Positions 1-5,935 of a stretch of DNA of 10,883 nt are shown here, piece by piece. The first letter of the stretch is position 1. Each line of letters begins with the position of its first letter. The notes beneath the pieces are model-generated. The model worked only from the letters and a program-made list of their open reading frames with translations, was not told the origin of the DNA and searched no databases. The translations under genes and the position numbers were made by a program. The stretch comes from JAYUHK01 sp043767025 (GTDB taxonomy: Bacteria; Bacteroidota; Bacteroidia; Chitinophagales; Saprospiraceae): the NCBI GenBank assembly GCA_043767025.1, contig JAYUHK010000142.1, positions 1 through 10,883 of the forward strand, read 5' to 3'.

Positions 1-132
1 AGACTCAAACAGTTTTCGCTTCGCCAGACGATATTTTTGCAAAAACTTGAATTTCTACAAGGCACGTCTGAAAATACACTCACATTGAATAAAATGCTGC
101 CTGAAATTTTAGTAAAAAAATATTTTGCGTAA
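1..132 (+). CDS. Partial C-terminal end of an unidentified protein
   Basis: Reading frame 1 is open from the first base through 43 codons to a TAA at 130-132. The encoded tail runs from RLKQFSLRQTIF to the final LVKKYFA; it is amphipathic and charged, unlike the low-complexity product expected from random AT-rich DNA. The other two plus frames close sooner, and the open minus frame has no ATG and a Cys/Ser/Phe-rich composition. A perfect AT-rich inverted repeat begins 6 nt after the stop, which fits a gene end. I do not recognise the family, and 43 residues are too few to assign one. It converges on the hydroxylase gene at 237-1109. It could be non-coding. Confidence 0.42.
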   Translation, partial: RLKQFSLRQTIFLQKLEFLQGTSENTLTLNKMLPEILVKKYFA

Positions 133-137
133 CATCA

Positions 138-164
138 GTAAATAATTCCTAACCAATTATTTAC
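138..164. terminator. AT-rich hairpin between convergent genes
   Basis: The arms GTAAATAATT (138-147) and AATTATTTAC (155-164) are perfect 10-bp inverted repeats around a 7-nt loop. The hairpin lies 6 nt after the stop of the partial left-edge gene and about 70 nt after the stop of the convergent hydroxylase gene. It has few G-C pairs and no clean T-tract, so terminator activity is inferred from position and symmetry. Confidence 0.38.
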
Positions 165-179
165 ACATTCCCCAGCCAC

Positions 180-204
180 AAAAAATTCTGTAAAAATATT
201 TACA
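180..204 (-). terminator. Weak hairpin plus T-tract downstream of hydroxylase gene
   Basis: TGTAAA (189-194) and TTTACA (199-204) form a 6-bp stem with a 4-nt loop. Read on the minus strand, the stem is followed after 3 nt by six T residues (complement of A180-A185). It begins 32 nt past the stop of the minus-strand hydroxylase gene, the expected place for a factor-independent terminator. The stem is short and AT-rich, so the call is tentative. Confidence 0.33.
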
Positions 205-236
205 AAAAAAATCATCGCCTTGCTGCCTCACAACGG

Positions 237-1109
237 TCAATCCTGCTGCCGCAACTGGGCAGAAGTTTTTGTGCTGCCGTCGTGACTCCAACCGGGCGGA
301 TTGAACAAATAGCCTAATTTTTGGCGCAGCGTGATGGGTCTTCGCAAGTCTGCCAAAATATTTTTCCATTCGTGAAAAACGATATTTACGGGTCCTCGGT
401 CTTCGGGATTTTTCGTCAGCCCATAAACCACTGGCTCGGCAGGGTCTTCGATAGCAAACGTACCGAATATTTTGTCCCAAATAATCAGCGTCATGCCCAT
501 ATTTTTATCCAAATATCGGACATTGGAGGCGTGGTGCACTCGGTGGTGCGACGGCGTGACGAGAATATACTCCAACCAACCTAATTTTCCGACCGACTGC
601 GTATGCACCACAATCCCATAAATCTGGAGCGCAGAGTGCATAAAAAATATGTCTATCGCCTCAAAACCCAACAGCGGCAACGGTATGTAAAACACAAAAC
701 GATAGAGCGGCTCAAACACGGACGAGCGAAAACCAGTCGTCAGATTGTATTGCTCCGAAGAGTGATGCGTGACGTGAACAGCCCAAAAAAGGCGGCAGTA
801 ATGGTCAGCGCGGTGCAGCCAATAGTAGAAAAAATCCACCCCAAATACCAACGCAACCCAGTAAATCCAACTGTGTTCAAAAGTAAAAAAGCGATGCTGG
901 AACGAAAAAAACAGTACCATCGCCGCTACGAAGCGACACGCAAGATCCAAACTCATATTGAGCAAAGTCAGGTAAACATTGGACATCGTATCCTTGAATG
1001 TGTACCATTTTCGGTCGTGCAAATGACTCATCAGTATCTCCAACCCAATCACAATGGCGTAAATCGGCGTACCAATGCACAGCAAAATCGTTTCTCTATC
1101 CATTACCAT
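237..1109 (-). CDS. Sterol desaturase / AGMO-like fatty acid hydroxylase family membrane protein
   Basis: This 290-residue polytopic membrane enzyme carries the histidine clusters that bind the di-iron centre of the fatty acid hydroxylase superfamily: HRADH at 99-103, HVTHH at 112-116, a lone His at 169 and SHHRVHH at 187-193. Hydrophobic segments occur near 8-28, 45-70 and 80-98, and again between the second and third clusters. The block HHSSEQYNLTT, followed by PSHHRVHH and then LIIWDKIFGTF, closely resembles animal alkylglycerol monooxygenase (TMEM195/AGMO), so it likely hydroxylates a lipid at a membrane. The bacterial substrate is unknown. The start is ATG at 1109; a second ATG two codons later (1103) is equally possible. 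A TAATTTTG box lies 31 nt upstream. It is transcribed alone, divergently from the ABC transporter genes. The family call is firm; the AGMO-like label rests on remembered motif similarity. Confidence 0.93.
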   Translation of the reverse strand: MVMDRETILLCIGTPIYAIVIGLEILMSHLHDRKWYTFKDTMSNVYLTLLNMSLDLACRFVAAMVLFFSFQHRFFTFEHSWIYWVALVFGVDFFYYWLHRADHYCRLFWAVHVTHHSSEQYNLTTGFRSSVFEPLYRFVFYIPLPLLGFEAIDIFFMHSALQIYGIVVHTQSVGKLGWLEYILVTPSHHRVHHASNVRYLDKNMGMTLIIWDKIFGTFAIEDPAEPVVYGLTKNPEDRGPVNIVFHEWKNILADLRRPITLRQKLGYLFNPPGWSHDGSTKTSAQLRQQD

Positions 1110-1139
1110 ATAGTAAATTATTTATTCTTTTTTGAGTTG

Positions 1140-1147
1140 CAAAATTA
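1140..1147 (-). promoter_or_regulatory. Bacteroidota-type -7 box for the hydroxylase gene
   Basis: The minus strand reads TAATTTTG here, an exact match to the TAnnTTTG -7 element used by the Bacteroidota primary sigma factor. It is 31 nt upstream of the ATG at 1109, implying a leader of about 25 nt. No clear TTTG-like -33 element is visible at the expected 17-23 nt spacing, so the site rests on one box and position. Confidence 0.42.
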
Positions 1148-1284
1148 CAACTTTTAGCGCGTTAAAAAAAATAAACATTAAATCCTACCTCTACGTTCAT
1201 AAAAAGTTCTATTTTGTATTTTTTTATTTTCAAAATATAAGCATACTTACTCTCAATCTTTCCGAACCTAACATCTCAACGGCT

Positions 1285-3066
1285 ATGAACACTACTTTTC
1301 TGAACCAAAAAAATCTACTTTACGCGACGGTTTTTTTATTTTTGGCGACATTTTTCTCCGCTTGCAAGCAGGACGACAAGCGGCTTTCCGAGAACACGGT
1401 CACGGTGGCTATCTCCGACGAACCCGATCGGCTGACACCTTTTATTTCGAGCAGCGGCTACGCTACGCAAGTAATTAGGCATATTTTTATGCCGCTCCTC
1501 GCCGTCAATCCGCAGACTTTAGCCACAGAACCTTATTTGGCGAAGGCAATTCCTACTCAAACACTGATTGATACGGGAGCTTTCAAGGGCGGCATCGGCT
1601 ATACTTTTGAGCTGCAAGACGCTGCCAAGTGGGACGACGGCTCGCCAATCACCGCCGCCGACGTAGAGTTTTCGCTCAAAATTATTTTTAATCCAAAAGT
1701 GGGTGCGAAGGCGTGGCGCGGCTATTTTGAACCCGTAAAGGATTTTCAGATAGATGTCACAAATAATAAGAAATTTACAATTATTACCGACCATTTTTAT
1801 ATGAAAATGGAGGAAGCCTTGCGCGACCTTTTAGTGTTGCAAGCTGCGCACTACGACCCACAGGGACTCTTAAAAAACATCGCACTTCGCGACCTCGCCA
1901 ACCCGACTGCGGTACAGAAATTGGCGGAAAAAGATGCTAATATTCAGACATTCGCAACGCAGTATGCGGACGTAAAATTTGGGCGTGAAAAAGATGCAGT
2001 GCAAGGCTCGGGCGCGTATTCGTTGGAGAATTGGGAAACTGGACAGCGGCTGACTTTGAAGAAAAAAACAAATTGGTGGGGAAACGCACTGGCAGCACAA
2101 AACGCAGCTTTTTTAGCCCAACCCGATGGAATTATTTTTCGACCGTTCAAAGATAATGCAGCCGCTATCAGCGAGTTGAAAAATGGAAAATTGGACGTGA
2201 TGAATACTATCCGACCAGATATTTTTACGGCTTTACAAAAAAATGACTCTGTCACAAAAAGCTATAATTTTTTCACTCCGCCCACTACCACCTACGCTTT
2301 TATCGGTATGAACTCAAAGACTCCAAAACTCGCAGACAAGCGCGTGCGGCAGGCTTTGGCACACCTTATAGACAATGATTTGGTCGCCAAAAATGTGTTC
2401 AAAGGATTAGCAACTCCTATCAGCAGCCCGATTTTGCCTTCTTCACCGTTCTTCAATAAAAATTTACAACTCATAACGCTGGATATTGAAAAATCAAAAT
2501 CGCTGCTCGCCGACGCAGGCTGGACGGACTCTAACCAAAACGGTACGGTAGATAAAAAAATAAATGGTCAGTTGGTAGAAATGCAGTTACAAATTTGGAT
2601 TTTAACCAAAGGAGCAGGCAAAGATGTTGCTTTGATGATGCAAGAAAATGGAAAAAAAGTAGGCGTTGGCATAGAGTTAGTCGCCAAAACAGACCTCAAT
2701 ACACTGAAAAACGACCTCAAAAAACGGGATTTTGAACTTTACCAGATGGGTTCTTCTGCCGACCCCGGACTTTTCGACCCCTACCAAGATTGGCACAGCA
2801 GCAACGACACGCCCGACGGAAGCAACCGCGTAGGCTTCGGCAACGCCGCCTCCGACAAAATAATCGAAGAACTGCGCAGCACCCGCGACACCGACCGCCG
2901 CCGCAATCTGTACCAACAATTTCAGCAAATCTTATACGACGAACAACCCTACATATTTTTGGTCAATCTAAAAGAAAGAATTGCGATACACAAGCGTTTT
3001 GACCGCGCCGAAACCACTATCCTCACGCCCGGATTCGATGAACAGTTTTTTGTCTTGAAAAAATAA
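1285..3066 (+). CDS. ABC transporter solute-binding lipoprotein, peptide family (SBP_bac_5)
   Basis: This is a 593-residue family 5 extracellular solute-binding protein, the type that captures peptides, opines or nickel for Dpp/Opp importers. The frame is open upstream to a TTG at 1132, but ATG 1285 is preferred because it gives a clean lipoprotein signal: a short N-region, a hydrophobic core and FFSAC with the acylated cysteine at residue 27. The mature part opens with a TVTVAISDEPDRL strand. It then shows the family signature WDDGSPITAADV (116-127) and the conserved KRVRQAL segment (352-358) that begins the second lobe. A near-consensus CTATTTTG box lies at 1209-1216. The permease gene starts 10 nt after its stop, so the two are probably co-transcribed. 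The residues after the cysteine (KQDD) are acidic, which in some Bacteroidota marks surface export. The substrate cannot be read from sequence. Confidence 0.92.
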   Translation: MNTTFLNQKNLLYATVFLFLATFFSACKQDDKRLSENTVTVAISDEPDRLTPFISSSGYATQVIRHIFMPLLAVNPQTLATEPYLAKAIPTQTLIDTGAFKGGIGYTFELQDAAKWDDGSPITAADVEFSLKIIFNPKVGAKAWRGYFEPVKDFQIDVTNNKKFTIITDHFYMKMEEALRDLLVLQAAHYDPQGLLKNIALRDLANPTAVQKLAEKDANIQTFATQYADVKFGREKDAVQGSGAYSLENWETGQRLTLKKKTNWWGNALAAQNAAFLAQPDGIIFRPFKDNAAAISELKNGKLDVMNTIRPDIFTALQKNDSVTKSYNFFTPPTTTYAFIGMNSKTPKLADKRVRQALAHLIDNDLVAKNVFKGLATPISSPILPSSPFFNKNLQLITLDIEKSKSLLADAGWTDSNQNGTVDKKINGQLVEMQLQIWILTKGAGKDVALMMQENGKKVGVGIELVAKTDLNTLKNDLKKRDFELYQMGSSADPGLFDPYQDWHSSNDTPDGSNRVGFGNAASDKIIEELRSTRDTDRRRNLYQQFQQILYDEQPYIFLVNLKERIAIHKRFDRAETTILTPGFDEQFFVLKK

Positions 3067-3076
3067 TTTACGGCTC

Positions 3077-4483
3077 ATGTACTTCCTAAAACGCATTTTA
3101 TTGTTCGTCCCGACGCTCTTTGTAGTGTCACTCGCAGCGTTTTATTTAGGAAAAATAGCACCCAACGACCCCGTGGATTTATACACGGCAGGCGAGTTGG
3201 ACAACACGCCTGCGTCTGACTTCCGATATGCCGATGTAGCAAAAAAATTGGGATTGGACCAACCTAATTTTTATTTTTCCGTCACATCGGCAGCTTTTCC
3301 CGACACTTTGCATCGGATATTAAGACAAAATAGACGCAAGGCAGCTTGTAATTTGACGGCTCAAACAGGTGATTGGGCGATAGTAGAGCGTTATCTTCAC
3401 GCTGAAAAGGACTTTGAAATTTTTTTATGGTCGGAGCAAAAAACCGTAAGCAAAGAAACTTTGAACTCGCTCCGAAAGTCGCTGTCGCAACTTTTTATTT
3501 TATACAAAGAAGGAGAAATAACGGCGGAAATAAAAAATATGAGTCAAGTTATTGCGCTTGATACGCTGTCACAAAATAATATAATTTCATATTTTGATAA
3601 TCTACAAAAAACCTCCCTACAACTTTGGATTACTCCTCGACCAATATGCTACTGGTTGCCGAAATTTCATTGGCATGGTTTGGACAATCAATATCATCAT
3701 TTAATATCCAACTTTGTGACAGGCAATTTTGGCGTTTCGTATGAAGATAGCCGCCCAATCGTGGATAAAATTATGGATTACGGACGCTGGACTTTGCTGC
3801 TCAATCTCCTCGCTATTTTGATTGCTTACGGGTTGGCTGTTCCGTTGGGAGTTTGGTCTGCCGCACATCACGGAAGTAGTTTGGAGCGTAAAATTCAGTA
3901 TCTGCTTTCTGCTTTTTATGCGATGCCTGCTTTTTGGCTCGCGACTTTACTCATCGTTTTTTTTACCAATTCTGACTATGGAATGAACTTTTTTCCGCCG
4001 TCCGGAGTGGGCGATTTTGACCGTTCCAAAAACTTTTTTTTACAAATATTTCAGGTTTTTCCGCACTTAATTTTACCACTTATCTGCTTGACTTACAACA
4101 ACTTAGCATTCATTACTCGCCAACTTAAAGGCAGCACTTTGGAGGCTTTGCAGCAGGACTTTATCCGCACCGCTCGTGCCAAAGGCATGGACAGCAAAAT
4201 AGTTCTTTGGCGGCACGCCCTGCGCAACGCACTCTTTCCGTTGGTGACGATGCTGGCAACTTTGCTGCCCGCGTCATTGGCAGGCTCGCTCGTCATCGAG
4301 TCTATTTTCAACATACCCGGATTGGGTAGCCTGCTCCAAAAAGCCGTCATGGTCAAGGACTGGAACGTAGTCTTTACCCTCACGATGTTGGGCGCGATTC
4401 TCACCCTAACAGGCATCTTGATTGCCGACCTACTTTTTTCGATTATTGACCCACGAGTGACATTTTCTAAAAGAAAAGTCTGA
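3077..4483 (+). CDS. DppB/OppB-like ABC transporter permease with large periplasmic insertion
   Basis: This is an inner-membrane permease of the peptide/nickel ABC importer family (BPD_transp_1). The N-terminus MYFLKRILLFVPTLF forms the first membrane helix (about 5-27), as in DppB. The next recognisable DppB landmark, KKLGLDQP, is at 56-63. The one after it, FVTGNFGVSY, is not reached until 213. The core helices run from about 239 to the C-terminus. The cytoplasmic EAA-type loop that contacts the ATPase is intact, from LEALQQDF at 355 through RTARAKG to the RHALRNALFPL stretch, and the ending IADLLFSIIDPRV is typical. At 468 residues it is well above the roughly 310-340 usual for DppB, owing to about 120-130 extra residues at roughly 70-192. 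It starts 10 nt after the binding-protein stop. No DppC, DppD or DppF gene follows, so partners must be encoded elsewhere. Confidence 0.9.
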   Translation: MYFLKRILLFVPTLFVVSLAAFYLGKIAPNDPVDLYTAGELDNTPASDFRYADVAKKLGLDQPNFYFSVTSAAFPDTLHRILRQNRRKAACNLTAQTGDWAIVERYLHAEKDFEIFLWSEQKTVSKETLNSLRKSLSQLFILYKEGEITAEIKNMSQVIALDTLSQNNIISYFDNLQKTSLQLWITPRPICYWLPKFHWHGLDNQYHHLISNFVTGNFGVSYEDSRPIVDKIMDYGRWTLLLNLLAILIAYGLAVPLGVWSAAHHGSSLERKIQYLLSAFYAMPAFWLATLLIVFFTNSDYGMNFFPPSGVGDFDRSKNFFLQIFQVFPHLILPLICLTYNNLAFITRQLKGSTLEALQQDFIRTARAKGMDSKIVLWRHALRNALFPLVTMLATLLPASLAGSLVIESIFNIPGLGSLLQKAVMVKDWNVVFTLTMLGAILTLTGILIADLLFSIIDPRVTFSKRKV

Positions 4484-4494
4484 TGCTTCTTTTA
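4468..4494. terminator. Possible bidirectional hairpin spanning two stop codons
   Basis: TAAAAGAA (4468-4475) and TTCTTTTA (4487-4494) are perfect 8-bp inverted repeats around an 11-nt loop. The structure covers the permease TGA (4481-4483) and, on the other strand, the TAA of the OB-fold gene (4492-4494). With only 8 nt between the two stops, any shared terminator must lie inside the coding ends. The stem is AT-rich, so this is a modest inference. Confidence 0.3.
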
Positions 4495-4887
4495 ATTTAA
4501 AACCTTGATTTGATTGGGTTCGCGCAGCACGATAGTCGGACGCTGCTTATTATTTGTGTCCAATATTACTTTCCCTGTGAGTTCGACTTTTTTCTTCAAA
4601 AATTTTTTAATATTGTCAAATTTATGCTGGTCTTGCTCAAAAATAGGAATTGAAAACGGATTTTGGGCAGTCATGCTGAATTTTACGTCCATATCCAAAA
4701 ATATCGTTCTGCCGTTCAATCTTATTTTTTCTTCGATATTGACAATTTTTCCTCGCACTTTCACGGTTTCGCCGACGTGACGCGCTACTTCATGGGAACT
4801 GATGAAGCGCGTTTGGGCTTGCAGCGAAAAACACCCGATGCAACACAGCAGTGCGATAAAGATTTTGTGTAATGTAAAAAATTTCAT
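4492..4887 (-). CDS. Secreted OB-fold-like hypothetical protein
   Basis: The product has 131 residues. An N-terminal signal peptide (KIFIALLCCIGCF core) is followed by LQAQ, with likely cleavage near residues 24-25. The mature part starts with SHEVARHVGETVKVRGKIV and later has FLKKKVELTGKVILD and PTIVLREPNQIKVL. This is the strand pattern of a small OB-fold domain of the kind often found as a 'nuclease-associated' or nucleic-acid-binding-like module in secreted bacterial proteins. The biochemical function is unknown; no nuclease domain or catalytic motif is present. A CIGC lipobox-like string at 16-19 makes a lipoprotein alternative possible but less likely. The gene stands alone, convergent with the permease, and has a strong palindrome just upstream of its start. 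Confidence 0.72.
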   Translation of the reverse strand: MKFFTLHKIFIALLCCIGCFSLQAQTRFISSHEVARHVGETVKVRGKIVNIEEKIRLNGRTIFLDMDVKFSMTAQNPFSIPIFEQDQHKFDNIKKFLKKKVELTGKVILDTNNKQRPTIVLREPNQIKVLN

Positions 4888-4913
4888 TTAGAAAAAATAT
4901 TTTTGGTTATTTC

Positions 4914-4936
4914 GTGACAAAAATTATTTTTGTCAC
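4914..4936. promoter_or_regulatory. 23-bp palindrome, likely operator or overlapping promoter of the OB-fold gene
   Basis: GTGACAAAAAT (4914-4924) and ATTTTTGTCAC (4926-4936) are perfect 11-bp arms around a single central base. The element lies 27 nt upstream of the OB-fold gene ATG. On the minus strand its inner part reads TAATTTTTG, one T longer than the TAnnTTTG -7 box. Near-perfect dyad symmetry overlapping a promoter suggests a binding site for a dimeric regulator. It could instead fold as a hairpin in transcripts running past nadK, but no T-tract follows it directly. Confidence 0.5.
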
Positions 4937-4947
4937 TTTTCAACGCA

Positions 4948-5002
4948 AAAATAAACTTTTTTCTTTTTCTAACGAATGAAGAAAAAATAAGTAGTTTATT
5001 TT
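4948..5002 (-). terminator. Long imperfect hairpin downstream of nadK
   Basis: AAAATAAACT (4948-4957) pairs perfectly with AGTTTATTTT (4993-5002). Inside, a T/C-rich run (4958-4970) can pair imperfectly with an A/G-rich run (4979-4990), extending the stem. On the minus strand the hairpin begins 24 nt after the nadK stop and its second arm ends in TTTATTTTTG, a U-rich 3' side. This fits the end of the ftcD/BamA-like/nadK transcript. The low G-C content leaves some doubt. Confidence 0.42.
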
Positions 5003-5026
5003 AGACGCGTTCCTAATGTAATTTTT

Positions 5027-5911
5027 CTAATAATTTCTTATATCCTTGCCCCAAGTAAGTTTTTCGCGGATAGTTCCCAAAAAATTAAGGTCGTGAAGTT
5101 GGACAAGTCGCATCGAAAAGTCGCACCGCCGCACCGCCAAGCGATGTTCTACGGTCACGGTTTCGAATCGAGAGTCGAGCGTGCAAAGAAAATTATCGGA
5201 GCGACCTTCGATTTCAAACGAAATAACGGCGGTGTCGGGAATGACGACGGGGCGGACATTGAGGTTGTGAGGTGCAACCGGCGTGATGACAAAATTGCTC
5301 GAATTGGGGAAAATAATCGGACCGCCGCAGCTCAAAGAGTAGCCCGTAGAGCCTGTCGGAGTGGCGATAATGATGCCGTCCGCCCAGTAAGAATTGAGAA
5401 ATGCGCCGTTGATGAACGCATGAATCGTAATCATGGACGACGTGTCGCGCTTCAGAAGCGTACAGTCGTTGAGGGCAAACGGGGTTTCGCCGAACACAGG
5501 AAAGTTGGACTCGAGCTGGAGCAGCGAGCGTTCTTCGGTCGTGTATTGCCCGGTTTTTAGAGCCTCTATAGTTTCGCGAATGCGCTTTTTTTCGATACTT
5601 GCCAAAAAACCGAGCCGCCCAAGATTGATGCCGAGTATGGGCGTTTCGGTGTCGCGCACCAAAGTCAAGGCGTTCAAAATCGTCCCGTCGCCACCCAAAG
5701 TGATGATAAAATCAATTTTGTGCGCCTTGAAATCCAAGTAATTATCGAATCGAGCGACATCTTTTTTGAAAATAATTATATTTTCTAACTCCTCCAAATA
5801 AGGCGAAAAAACATACACATTCACGCCAGCGTCATGTAAAGAATCGAACAATTCCTGCACAATCGGAATGTCTTTGGGCTTCAAAAGGGTGCTATAAACG
5901 ACTACTTGCAT
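5027..5911 (-). CDS. nadK: NAD kinase
   Basis: The enzyme phosphorylates NAD to NADP using ATP or polyphosphate in the cytoplasm. The 294-residue length is typical of bacterial NAD kinases. The family signatures are present in order: ITLGGDGTILNA with GGDG at 73-76, NLGRLGFLA at 96-104, the substrate-binding N-D pair at 148-149 (usually N-E) followed by LLKR, and ADGIIIATPTGSTGYSLS at 177-194 with the TGSTGY loop. The C-terminal all-beta domain follows, with GGP at 196-198 and the APHNL segment. The start is ATG at 5911 and no shorter start is needed. It is the last gene of a minus-strand unit, 24 nt after the BamA-like gene, and is followed by a hairpin. Confidence 0.97.
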   Translation of the reverse strand: MQVVVYSTLLKPKDIPIVQELFDSLHDAGVNVYVFSPYLEELENIIIFKKDVARFDNYLDFKAHKIDFIITLGGDGTILNALTLVRDTETPILGINLGRLGFLASIEKKRIRETIEALKTGQYTTEERSLLQLESNFPVFGETPFALNDCTLLKRDTSSMITIHAFINGAFLNSYWADGIIIATPTGSTGYSLSCGGPIIFPNSSNFVITPVAPHNLNVRPVVIPDTAVISFEIEGRSDNFLCTLDSRFETVTVEHRLAVRRCDFSMRLVQLHDLNFLGTIREKLTWGKDIRNY

Positions 5912-5935
5912 AGAAATTTTGTCGAAAAAAGTGAA

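Noticed and set aside
603..1157. 184-codon plus-strand frame opposite the hydroxylase gene
   Set aside because: It is the Arg/Gln/His-rich complement of a gene with an intact di-iron histidine set.
1132..1284. Upstream extension of the solute-binding protein from TTG 1132 (51 more residues)
   Set aside because: It starts with TTG, contains low-complexity Phe/Tyr-rich sequence and would bury the clean lipoprotein signal peptide that begins at ATG 1285.
5093..5560. 155-codon plus-strand frame opposite nadK
   Set aside because: Highly Arg-rich antisense reading of a conserved NAD kinase; no independent support.
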